Positions 29,577 to 38,390 of a DNA stretch of 64,000 bases are shown here, in pieces. The position numbers and the translations under genes are program-made. Position 1 is the first letter of the stretch. Each line of letters begins with the position of its first letter. Where the stretch lies: the NCBI RefSeq assembly GCF_030551755.1, contig NZ_JAUPEC010000013.1, positions 51,697 to 115,696 on the forward strand, read 5' to 3'. This DNA is from Pseudocolwellia sp. AS88. GTDB lineage: Bacteria > Pseudomonadota > Gammaproteobacteria > Enterobacterales > Alteromonadaceae. The notes below the pieces were generated by a model. The model ran no database searches. It saw nothing but the letters and a program-made list of their open reading frames with translations, and was not told where the DNA came from.

Positions 29577-32039
29577 TTAAAGCTTCCAAATCTCATCTCG
29601 ATACTGCTTGATCGTGCGATCACTCGAAAATTTACCGCTTGCTGTTGTATTGATGATACTCATTTGAGTCCATTGTTTTTCGTTCTTAAAAACGCAATCT
29701 ACTTGGCGCTGAGCTTCATAATATGAATCAAAATCGTAAGCGGTTAACCACATATCATCATGACTACGAATTGAATTAATGATGGAATCAAATATGCCAG
29801 GTTCAAATAAATTGAAATGTCCGCTCTCTAGTAGCTTCATAACAGCAGACAAATGGGGGGAATTATTAATAATTTTGTTTGGATTATAATCTTTTCGTAT
29901 ACTTTCTATTTCATGGGCTTGCGCACCAAATAAAAAGAAGTTGTCTTCACCAACTTCTTCTCTTATTTCTATATTCGCGCCATCTAATGTGCCAATAGTT
30001 AATGCTCCGTTCATCATGAACTTCATGTTACCAGTACCTGATGCTTCTTTACCTGCTGTTGATATTTGTTCAGATAAATCAGTTGCAGGGCAAATAACTT
30101 CCATTGCCGTTACGTTATAATTAGGTACAAAAGCTACGCGTAGGTATTGTGACACTTTAGGATCTAAATTGATGGTGTCTGCAACATTATTGATAAGCTT
30201 AATGATCTGCTTTGCCATAACATAACCTGGCGCTGCTTTACCGCCAATAAGTACACATCTTGGTGCTAAGTTATCTATATCACCTTTTCTGATTTGATCA
30301 TATAAACCAATAATATGTAATACATTTAATAGCTGACGTTTATATTCGTGTATGCGTTTAACCTGAACATCAAACATCATATTAACGTCAAAGGTCACAC
30401 CCGCACTTTTCTCTACAAACTCAACAAGTGCTTGTTTATTTTTAGTTTTACAGTCTTGCCATTGTTGCTGAAATCTTTGATCGTCGGCATATTCTTTAAG
30501 TTGATTAATCTGTGAAAAATCAGCTATCCATGCATCGCCAATTTTACTAGTAATAAGTGATGACAGACCTTTATTGCAATGAGACAACCATCTTCTAGGT
30601 GTTACGCCATTAGTTTTATTATTAAATTTTTCAGGCCAAAGTTGGTAAAACTGATTAAATAAACCTTCTTTCAAAAGCTGAGTATGTAATGCTGCGACAC
30701 CATTAACCGAGTAGCTTCCTACTATGGCTAAATGAGCCATTCTTATTTGTGGTTCATAACCTTCTTCAACTAATGACAAAGATCTTTGTTTTTCAATATC
30801 ACCAGGCCAAGCGACGGAAACCTGCTGTAAAAAGCGCGCATTAATCTCATAAATGATTTCTAAAATACGTGGTAATAAATGAGAAAAAATACGCACAGGC
30901 CACTTTTCTAAAGCCTCAGGTAACAAGGTATGATTTGTATAAGCCATGGTATGTGTAGTGATATGCCAGGCTTTATCCCAAGGCAAAGCGTAATCGTCTA
31001 TTAAAATACGCATCAGCTCAGCAATAGCAATACTTGGATGAGTGTCGTTCAGTTGAAAAGATTGGTTGTCTATAAAGTGTTCGAAGCTATCATCAAATAG
31101 TTCAACATAGTTATTTATCGTATCTTGTAACGATGCACTCGACAGAAAATACTGTTGGCGAAGCCTTAATTCTTTACCATTTTCACTGCTATCATTAGGG
31201 TAAAGCACCATAGTTATTTGTTCAGCTAAATTTTTAGTGGCTACCGCTTCAGTGTAACTGCCTGCATTAAATTCATTTAAATCGAACTCATCAGTCGCTT
31301 CAGACTTCCATAACCTTAATGTATTTACGATACCGTTTTTATAGCCGGGAATAGGCATATCATAAGGAACAGCAAGAACATCTTGAGTATTATTCCATTG
31401 TCGATGCTGAGTACCATCTCGGTGAGATACAACATCAACTTGCCCAAAAAACTTCACTCTAATCGCTTTATCAGGTACGGCAATTTCCCATGGGTTACCT
31501 TCGCGCAACCAGCTATCAGGGTGCTCAACTTGTTCGCCATTTTTAATTTGTTGATTAAACATGCCATATTCATAGCGAATACCATAACCAATAACAGGTA
31601 AAGCTAAGCTAGCACAGCTATCTAAAAAGCAAGCGGCAAGTCGCCCTAAACCGCCATTGCCTAAACCTGCATCATGCTCTGCTGTTTCTACTTCTTCTAA
31701 CTCGCAACAATAGCCTTTTAACGATTCACGCACGGTTTCATCTAAATCTAAGTTTAATACCGTATTGTTAAGCGCTCTCCCCATAAGAAACTCTAATGAG
31801 ATGTAAGCCACAGAGCGTTCTTTAATTCTGTTTAAACGCGTTTCACGCCATTGTGCAACAAGCCTGTCTCGAATGGTAATAGCTAATGCATTGTATAAAT
31901 AATGATGTGAGTCGTTAACTTTATCGCGCCCAAGAGTGAAATAGAAATGACGAGATAAATCATCCGCAAAGGTATTATTATCCATTACTACATCGTCATC
32001 TAACGACGTCACTTCGCAAAAGCTTTCAACTTTACTCAC
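29577..32039 (-). CDS. glgP: glycogen/maltodextrin phosphorylase
   Basis: GT35 phosphorylase: releases glucose-1-phosphate from alpha-1,4-glucan using phosphate and PLP. The protein is full length at 820 residues. The PLP-binding lysine lies in EASGTGNMKFMMNGALTIGTLDGANIEI near the C-terminus, and the N-terminal GLGNGGLGRLAACFLDS motif is intact. In this operon it gives the cell both synthesis and breakdown genes in one transcript. Substrate preference (glycogen or maltodextrin) is not decided by sequence alone. Confidence 0.97.
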   Translation of the reverse strand: MSKVESFCEVTSLDDDVVMDNNTFADDLSRHFYFTLGRDKVNDSHHYLYNALAITIRDRLVAQWRETRLNRIKERSVAYISLEFLMGRALNNTVLNLDLDETVRESLKGYCCELEEVETAEHDAGLGNGGLGRLAACFLDSCASLALPVIGYGIRYEYGMFNQQIKNGEQVEHPDSWLREGNPWEIAVPDKAIRVKFFGQVDVVSHRDGTQHRQWNNTQDVLAVPYDMPIPGYKNGIVNTLRLWKSEATDEFDLNEFNAGSYTEAVATKNLAEQITMVLYPNDSSENGKELRLRQQYFLSSASLQDTINNYVELFDDSFEHFIDNQSFQLNDTHPSIAIAELMRILIDDYALPWDKAWHITTHTMAYTNHTLLPEALEKWPVRIFSHLLPRILEIIYEINARFLQQVSVAWPGDIEKQRSLSLVEEGYEPQIRMAHLAIVGSYSVNGVAALHTQLLKEGLFNQFYQLWPEKFNNKTNGVTPRRWLSHCNKGLSSLITSKIGDAWIADFSQINQLKEYADDQRFQQQWQDCKTKNKQALVEFVEKSAGVTFDVNMMFDVQVKRIHEYKRQLLNVLHIIGLYDQIRKGDIDNLAPRCVLIGGKAAPGYVMAKQIIKLINNVADTINLDPKVSQYLRVAFVPNYNVTAMEVICPATDLSEQISTAGKEASGTGNMKFMMNGALTIGTLDGANIEIREEVGEDNFFLFGAQAHEIESIRKDYNPNKIINNSPHLSAVMKLLESGHFNLFEPGIFDSIINSIRSHDDMWLTAYDFDSYYEAQRQVDCVFKNEKQWTQMSIINTTASGKFSSDRTIKQYRDEIWKL

Positions 32040-32075
32040 TAGGCATTATTTCCTTATTTATATTTAATAGCTTAT

Positions 32076-34160
32076 TCACTGAGTCTTTTCATTTACCAAG
32101 ACAGTGGTTGAATAAGGCTGCAGAGTAATCACTCTTTCGGCTGGTAATTTAGCGATTTCATTTTTAGCACTGGTTGAAGTATCAACAACGACATCCCAAG
32201 ATTTAACAGCATCTAATTCAGGTAAAGTAAACTCTGTAGAAAACTCACTAGCATGAAAAATACAAAGTACTGAATCTGATACCCGCTCAGTGCCTTGAAC
32301 TAAATAACCGACAGTTGAAGTATTATGTGAATGCCAATTATCTTTTTGCATTGGATGACCAGTGTTGTGCAACCAAGTAATTTTAACTTTAGATTTAGGA
32401 TCGTTATTATGAATAAACCTATCGTATGACAATATAGGAAAACGTTTTCTTAAATCAGTTAAAGCTGCTAGAAATGTCGGTAATTCATCTGCGTATAAAG
32501 CATCTTCACTCCAATCAAGCCAATTAATCTCATTATCTTGGCAGTAAGCATTATTATTGCCCTGCTGAGTACGACCTATTTCATCACCTGCTAATATCAT
32601 AGGTACACCCTGCGATAGCATTATAGTGGCAAGCATATTTTTGATTTGTCTCAAACGTAACGCAATGATCTCAGCTTGCTCAGTTTCTCCTTCTTCGCCA
32701 TAATTCTTAGAAATGTTATCTGAATGCCCATCTCTATTATTTTCACCATTAGGTTCATTATGACGTTTCTCATAACTCACTAGATCACGTAATGTAAAAC
32801 CATCATGACTGGTTAAGAAGTTAACACTTGCGTAAGGCTTGCGTCCGCTATGCTCAAAAACATCGCTTGAGCCATGAATTCGTCGAGCAAATTCAGGTAA
32901 TAAGCCATTGTCACCACGCCAAAAACGTCTTATAGAATCACGGTATTTATCATTCCATTCAGACCATGGTGCAGGAAACCCACCTAACTGATAACCACCA
33001 GGACCTATATCCCATGGTTCAGCAATCAATTTAACTGTACTCAGTAAAGGATCTTGCAATATGGCATCTAAAAAGCCGCTATGCTTGTCAAAACCATGAG
33101 GTTCACGACCTAAAATAGTCGCTAAGTCGAATCTAAAACCGTCAACGCCCATAATGTCTACCCAGTAACGTAAACTATCCATTACCATTTGTAGCACTCT
33201 AGGGTGACTTAAATTAACAGTGTTCCCACAACCCGTATCATTAATATAATAGCGTTGCTCTGATGGATTTAAACGGTAATAAGATTTGTTATCTATACCT
33301 CTAAAACTTAACGTTGGCCCTAAACAATTACCTTCTGCCGTATGGTTATATACAACATCAATTAATACTTCAAAGCCCGCTTGATGCAACTCGTCAACCA
33401 TGCGTTGAAATTCGAAAACTTGTTCAGTGTTCATGTAGTCTGAATGAGGAACAAAGAAAGAAATGCTGTTATATCCCCAATAGTTACTCAGCTTTTTATC
33501 ATCTAAAAACTTTTCAGATAGAAATTGATGTACTGGTAACAACTCTATCGTTGTAATGCCTATTGCACGATAGTGAGCAATCATCGCAGGATGACTTATA
33601 CCAAGAAAAGAGCCCTGAAGTTCTGCTGGTACTTTATTATTTAATTGTGTGAGACCTTTAACATGACCTTCATAAATGACAGTGTTTTGCCAAGGAACAG
33701 GTACACGTTTAATTTGAGGTTTAGTTGGATCAATAACAACAGATTTAAGCATTACATCGGCATTATCTCTATCATCAAAAGACAGATCTTGTTCTGGTGA
33801 ACCAGCTTGATAACCTAAGTGACGATCAGACCAAGAAAACTTACCTTTTAAGGCTCGAGCATAAGGATCTAAAAGTAACTTGTGATGATTAAAACGATGG
33901 CCCGCTTCAGGATGATAAGGTCCGTAAACTCTATATCCATAAACTAAACCTGCTTTAGCACCTTTTAAATAGCCATGCCAAACATGATGTTCGTAAGAAG
34001 GTAATACAAATCGCGCTAATTCTTTCTGACCTGATTCATCAAAAACACACAATTCAACTTTCTCTGCATGTGCTGAAAAGAGTGAGAAATTCACACCAAA
34101 TTCGTCAACATCTGTACCCAGAGGATAGGAACGCCCAGGTTCCACACTATATTTTATCAT
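32076..34160 (-). CDS. glgX: glycogen debranching enzyme
   Basis: GH13 isoamylase-type debranching enzyme that cuts alpha-1,6 links in phosphorylase-limit glycogen. The 694 residues start with a CBM48 N-terminal domain (GRSYPLGTDVDEFGVNFSLFSAHAEKVELCVFD), then a TIM barrel with VDGFRFDLATILGRE (nucleophile Asp), LIAEPWDIGPGGYQLG (acid Glu) and FLTSHDGFTLRDL. An AAAGGTGA site precedes the ATG. It is the first gene of glgX-P-C-B-A; E. coli has the different order glgB-X-C-A-P. Confidence 0.96.
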   Translation of the reverse strand: MIKYSVEPGRSYPLGTDVDEFGVNFSLFSAHAEKVELCVFDESGQKELARFVLPSYEHHVWHGYLKGAKAGLVYGYRVYGPYHPEAGHRFNHHKLLLDPYARALKGKFSWSDRHLGYQAGSPEQDLSFDDRDNADVMLKSVVIDPTKPQIKRVPVPWQNTVIYEGHVKGLTQLNNKVPAELQGSFLGISHPAMIAHYRAIGITTIELLPVHQFLSEKFLDDKKLSNYWGYNSISFFVPHSDYMNTEQVFEFQRMVDELHQAGFEVLIDVVYNHTAEGNCLGPTLSFRGIDNKSYYRLNPSEQRYYINDTGCGNTVNLSHPRVLQMVMDSLRYWVDIMGVDGFRFDLATILGREPHGFDKHSGFLDAILQDPLLSTVKLIAEPWDIGPGGYQLGGFPAPWSEWNDKYRDSIRRFWRGDNGLLPEFARRIHGSSDVFEHSGRKPYASVNFLTSHDGFTLRDLVSYEKRHNEPNGENNRDGHSDNISKNYGEEGETEQAEIIALRLRQIKNMLATIMLSQGVPMILAGDEIGRTQQGNNNAYCQDNEINWLDWSEDALYADELPTFLAALTDLRKRFPILSYDRFIHNNDPKSKVKITWLHNTGHPMQKDNWHSHNTSTVGYLVQGTERVSDSVLCIFHASEFSTEFTLPELDAVKSWDVVVDTSTSAKNEIAKLPAERVITLQPYSTTVLVNEKTQ

Positions 34161-34463
34161 TAATCACCTTTAACACTTTTTTACTTTCTCGAAACAACAA
34201 TGGAAACACGAGGTAATTAATATAAACATTATCAAATTCAATACTCTGTATACTTTTAACCATATACCTATTACAAAATAGCTACAATTTATAAATTGCC
34301 TAAAAACGATAAACGTCTAAAAACTTTTCCGTATATAAATATGAGGAATAAACAAATATGCTCTACCTTCAAAAATAAAGAGAGAGAAAAACACCTAAAC
34401 ATTTGATTTTCAGGTGTAATATAGAAAAGACTTAACAGCTTAATAACTTAACTAATAACAGTG
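34161..34463. promoter_or_regulatory. region upstream of glgX
   Basis: About 300 AT-rich bases between glgX and the CBM48 gene, both on the minus strand. They hold the terminator of the CBM48 gene (34386-34417) and should contain the glg operon promoter, but no convincing -35/-10 pair or operator was found. Confidence 0.35.
34386..34417 (-). terminator. terminator of the CBM48 gene
   Basis: In the minus direction ACACCTGAAAAT pairs with ATGTTTAGGTGT around a CAA loop (one mismatch, one wobble) and is followed by TTTTTCTCTC. It separates the CBM48 gene from the glg operon. Confidence 0.65.
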
Positions 34464-34760
34464 TTAAGCATGTGTAGAAACAACGCTGTCTTCAGTTCCT
34501 GCAATATTAGGTATGTATTTATCGGCTTGGTAATCATTTTCCCATTCATCTTCATTCAATAAATACTTAAATTGGAATTCACCACCTTTTGGAAGCCTAA
34601 CTTTCGTGCGGAATACTTTTTCTTTTTTGTTGAATTTCATAGCCAAGGGTTGCCAATCGTTAAATTCACCAGCTAAAGCAACAGATGTAACATCTTCCCT
34701 ACTGAACTCAAATGTTACTTCTACTTCATCTTTTGTTTTAAAAAATTTCTTAGTTAACAT
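34464..34760 (-). CDS. stand-alone CBM48 (glycogen-binding) protein
   Basis: A 98-residue protein that is almost entirely one CBM48/AMPK-beta-like glycogen-binding domain: VEVTFEFSREDVTSVALAGEFNDWQP and FQFKYLLNEDEWENDYQADKYIPN. There is no catalytic domain, signal peptide or membrane segment. The start at 34760 is chosen because GGAG lies eight bases before that ATG; upstream in-frame ATGs (for example at 34841) lack a ribosome site. Its place before glgX suggests a glycogen-targeting or regulatory subunit. Known relatives are small cytoplasmic proteins of unclear function. Confidence 0.85.
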   Translation of the reverse strand: MLTKKFFKTKDEVEVTFEFSREDVTSVALAGEFNDWQPLAMKFNKKEKVFRTKVRLPKGGEFQFKYLLNEDEWENDYQADKYIPNIAGTEDSVVSTHA

Positions 34761-35159
34761 AGTATTCTCCATAATCAAATTTGTATCATCTAACTGATTA
34801 TTATCTTGCTTAAGCATGACAATCTCATGACGAGCATTCATTTAATTAAACGAACAACTACATTAATTAAACAGTCTACTCGTTTGCTTTCATATGTAAT
34901 GAAAACCTTAGCTACAATATTATTTATACGCATAAATATAAATTCTCGCAAATAAGATATACGTTAAAAGACCACAAGTGAAAAAGTATCATCTATAACC
35001 TAATGTTAACTTTGCCTTAACGCATTTTTATTGATTTTTAACTTCTAACTAACAAATTATCTAAATATTTAAATACATAACTATCAAGTAATTAAATTAA
35101 ATAATAATTTAAAAACAAAAAATGTATTGAAATATGTCAAATAATAACCTAACTTAAAA

Positions 35160-35173
35160 TGTAAGCGCTTACA
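35160..35173. promoter_or_regulatory. LacI-type operator 1
   Basis: Perfect 14-bp palindrome TGTAAGCGCTTACA with the central CG step typical of LacI/GalR-family operators. It lies about 106 bases before the receptor start. Confidence 0.8.
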
Positions 35174-35230
35174 AAACTGTTTTATTTATTACAAATGTAG
35201 TAATTTTAAACTTAGTAAAAGATATAAAAA

Positions 35231-35244
35231 TGTAAGCGGTTACA
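35231..35244. promoter_or_regulatory. LacI-type operator 2
   Basis: TGTAAGCGGTTACA, one base from the perfect palindrome at 35160. The two centres are 71 bases apart, close to seven helical turns, so looping by a tetramer is possible. No lacI-type gene lies in the window. Confidence 0.75.
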
Positions 35245-35278
35245 AAAATAAAACATAACTTATTTCTTGGGGGGAATA

Positions 35279-38260
35279 ATGAAACATAATAAATTTTATA
35301 AAACCAAGCTAGCAACCAGTTTATCTATTGCATTAAGTGCAACAGCCATATCACCTATATCTTTTGTTCAAGCTGAAGAAACGGCTGACAAAACAGAAGT
35401 TATACAAGTAACGGGCATCCGTTCAAGTATTCAAGAATCTACACGTCTAAAACGTGATGCTTCTGGAGTTGTAGATGCTATATCAGCTGAAGATATTGGT
35501 AAGTTTCCAGATACAAACCTTGCTGAATCACTGCAACGTATTACGGGTGTATCAATCGATCGCTCTAATGGTGAAGGTAGTAAAGTAACCGTCCGTGGCT
35601 TTGGTCCCGATTTCAATATGGTTACACTAAATGGTCGTACAATGCCAGGGGCTGACTTAGGTGATTCAAGTACGAGAGCATTCGACTTTGCTAATTTATC
35701 TTCTGATGCAATAAAGTCAGTATCTGTATATAAAACAGGTCGTGCAGATATTGCAACCGGCGGTATAGGTGCTGCCATTGATATCGTAACAGGTAAGCCT
35801 TTAGATAATCCTGGTATGCATGCAAGTTTTGGCGCTAAAGCATTAATGGATACAACAAACCGCGTTGGTAACGATGTAACTCCTGAGCTTTCTGGTTTAT
35901 TAAGTTGGACTGACGAAGAAGAAGTTTTTGGTGCCTCTATAACTGCAAGTTTTCAACGCAGAGACAGTTCTGCTGCTGGGGCTTTTGTTAATCAATGGCG
36001 AACCGATGTTTATCAGGATATTTCAAGTATCCCACAACAACAAGAAGGCATTCCGGTTGAATTAACGAATGCACCTACAGAAGGTCAATTATTCTCTTTA
36101 CCTTCAGATTTACGTTACTTTGTTCAAGATAACGAGCGTGAACGTACAAATGCACAGGTTACTTTACAATATCGCCCAGTAGATAATCTAACGGCGACAT
36201 TAGATTACACCTACTCTAAACAAGACATTCACGCTAATCGCGCTGAACAATCTATTTGGATGGACAACTACAAGTCAGCTATAACATTTGACGACAATAT
36301 AGTTGCTACTCCTCTTAACTATAACGAAGAGCGAAGAGAACAAGCGCCTCGTGATTTAGGTTTAGCTCAGCAAGAGTTAAATCAAGTTAATGAAAATAAA
36401 TCAATTGGTTTAAATTTAGTTTATGAAGTAAACGATCAATTTACCTTAACATTTGATGGCCATAGCTCTTCTGCTGAGAGTAGTCCTGGCGCTCAATACG
36501 GTAGTTGGGTAAATGCCGGTTTAGGTGCAAACGTAACTTCGGCTCAGGGCGTAAACTTTAATAATGGTTTGCCTGAGTTATTAATGACTTTTGATGACTG
36601 TTCAGCTAGCCGTGGCTTAAATTGTAATAACACATTAGATAATGCTGATATTGGTACATCAATATTAGATAAAACACGTGCGTCACAAAGAACAGACATT
36701 GATCAAGTTAGACTGAGTGGTCTTTATGAATTTGATGAAGGTAGCATCGAGTTTGGTATAGAATCTCGTTCGATGGAAAGTCTTGCACTTCAATCAGACA
36801 CACGCCATACAATGGGCAACTGGGGTATTGAAAATCCAGGTGAGTTACCTGAAGACTTTTTAACACTCGTTAACATACCAAGCTTAATTGATGATTATGA
36901 TACTTCAAATGTTTATAGCGACGGTGTAACAGGTAGCGCATCTCAAATTGGCGCTTGGGCAGGAGATGTATATGGGTTTGATTTTTTAGCTCACGATGCT
37001 TATCACACAAACCGTACAATTAAAGAAGATGTTACCTCTGCATTTTTCCAATTTGAACTTCAAGGCGAATTGGGTGGCATGCCATACAATTTAAATGCGG
37101 GTTTACGTTATGCAACGACTGATGTGGATTCAATTGATGATATTACTTTACCTAATGCAGTTGTTTGGGAAGGTAATAACGATTTTAACGTTCAAGTGGG
37201 TAGCGAAGCACAGGTATTCTCTGGCTCAACAAGCTATGATCACTTATTACCTAGCTTTGACTTTGATCTTGAAGTTGTTGAAGACATCAAAGTTCGCTTT
37301 TCATATAGTAAAACAATCGCCCGTCCACGCCTTGATCAATTAAGCGCGGCTCCTAGTGGCGTTAGCGGACCAAGTGATCCAACAATATTAGTTGGCGCGC
37401 AATTGGGTACAGCATCAAGTGGTAATACTAGCTTGGTACCACTGGAGTCAGATAATATTGATATTTCTGCTGAATGGTATTTTGCTGAAACAAGCTATGC
37501 TTCTATTGGTTTTTACGATAAACGAGTAAGTAATTTTACAGGACGTGAGCCTGTTACTGAAAATGTTTATGGATTACGTGATGCAACTTCAGGACCTCGT
37601 GCTTTAGCAGCACAAGAAGCTTTAATTGCTCAAGGTATAGAAGTTACCAATAGTAATTTATTTTCAATGGTTGCAGCAATGGAGAATGGAGTAGATTTCG
37701 ACTCATTAACTGCAGAACAATTTGAAAACGCCTACGATATTGTTGCAAACTCTGACGATCCATTAATGGATTTCACTGTAACAAAATTTATTAACAACAA
37801 GGAAGCTAATATTTACGGTATGGAATTAGCTGTACAGCACTTCTTAGGTGATACTGGTTTTGGCTTCCAAGCTAATTACACAACAGTAAACGGTGATATT
37901 GGTTTCGATGTTAACGGTGACCCAACAGTTACGCAGTTTGCACTAGTTGGGTTAAGTGATACGGCTAACCTTGTTCTTATGTACGAGAAAGATGATTTTC
38001 AGGCACGTATTGCTTATAACTGGCGTGATAAGTTCTTAAACACTCAAGCTCAATATATTAACGAGCCTGGTTTTACAGAATCATACTCTCAAATTGATTT
38101 TAATATCGCCTACCAAGCCACTGAGCAAATATCAGTGTTTTTTGAAGGGATTAACATCACAGGAGAAGACTCTAGAACACACGGTCGTACTGAAGCACAA
38201 CTATGGCGTTTAGAAGATCTAGGTGCTCGCTTCGCTTTAGGCGCACGTTATACTTTCTAA
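35279..38260 (+). CDS. TonB-dependent receptor (oligosaccharide-type)
   Basis: Outer-membrane receptor for active uptake powered by TonB-ExbBD. The 993 residues have a signal peptide (about 1-32, ending SFVQA), a TonB box-like segment EVIQVTGIR, a plug domain (AEDIGKFPDTNLAESLQRITGVSIDRSNGEG, VTVRGFGPDFNMVTLNGR) and a long C-terminal beta-barrel ending in a terminal aromatic (ARYTF). The plug matches the TonB_Xanth_Caul-type receptors linked to carbohydrate uptake. The ATG at 35279 follows a GGGGGG ribosome site; an upstream TTG in frame is not needed. The LacI-type operators point to sugar control. Confidence 0.94.
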   Translation: MKHNKFYKTKLATSLSIALSATAISPISFVQAEETADKTEVIQVTGIRSSIQESTRLKRDASGVVDAISAEDIGKFPDTNLAESLQRITGVSIDRSNGEGSKVTVRGFGPDFNMVTLNGRTMPGADLGDSSTRAFDFANLSSDAIKSVSVYKTGRADIATGGIGAAIDIVTGKPLDNPGMHASFGAKALMDTTNRVGNDVTPELSGLLSWTDEEEVFGASITASFQRRDSSAAGAFVNQWRTDVYQDISSIPQQQEGIPVELTNAPTEGQLFSLPSDLRYFVQDNERERTNAQVTLQYRPVDNLTATLDYTYSKQDIHANRAEQSIWMDNYKSAITFDDNIVATPLNYNEERREQAPRDLGLAQQELNQVNENKSIGLNLVYEVNDQFTLTFDGHSSSAESSPGAQYGSWVNAGLGANVTSAQGVNFNNGLPELLMTFDDCSASRGLNCNNTLDNADIGTSILDKTRASQRTDIDQVRLSGLYEFDEGSIEFGIESRSMESLALQSDTRHTMGNWGIENPGELPEDFLTLVNIPSLIDDYDTSNVYSDGVTGSASQIGAWAGDVYGFDFLAHDAYHTNRTIKEDVTSAFFQFELQGELGGMPYNLNAGLRYATTDVDSIDDITLPNAVVWEGNNDFNVQVGSEAQVFSGSTSYDHLLPSFDFDLEVVEDIKVRFSYSKTIARPRLDQLSAAPSGVSGPSDPTILVGAQLGTASSGNTSLVPLESDNIDISAEWYFAETSYASIGFYDKRVSNFTGREPVTENVYGLRDATSGPRALAAQEALIAQGIEVTNSNLFSMVAAMENGVDFDSLTAEQFENAYDIVANSDDPLMDFTVTKFINNKEANIYGMELAVQHFLGDTGFGFQANYTTVNGDIGFDVNGDPTVTQFALVGLSDTANLVLMYEKDDFQARIAYNWRDKFLNTQAQYINEPGFTESYSQIDFNIAYQATEQISVFFEGINITGEDSRTHGRTEAQLWRLEDLGARFALGARYTF

Positions 38261-38300
38261 ATCATCCGAGTAACTGAACTCGAGTAAGAAGTAAAGATTA

Positions 38301-38334
38301 CAAATGCCGTATTTTCATACGGCATTTGTTGTAT
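38301..38334 (+). terminator. hairpin after TonB receptor gene
   Basis: A 12-bp stem CAAATGCCGTAT/ATACGGCATTTG (38301-38312 with 38317-38328) with a TTTC loop, followed by TTGTTGTATT. The T-tract is imperfect and the first halogenase gene begins 57 bases on, so part of the transcripts may read through. Confidence 0.65.
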
Positions 38335-38390
38335 TATAACCTTCAAAAAATCAATAATTGAATAGCCAAAACCTGAATTTAAGGGGTTTC

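Larger units (their letters stand above)
34842..35278. promoter_or_regulatory. control region of TonB receptor and CBM48 genes
   Basis: A very AT-rich gap between the divergent CBM48 gene and the TonB-dependent receptor. Apart from the two LacI-type operators at 35160 and 35231, no open frame or terminator was seen. The promoter of the receptor most likely lies between or overlaps the operators. Confidence 0.5.

Noticed and set aside
38358..38390. Longer start of the first halogenase homologue at TTG 38358
   Set aside because: The extra 11 residues lack a ribosome site, while ATG at 38391 has AAGGGG upstream and the family N-terminus.
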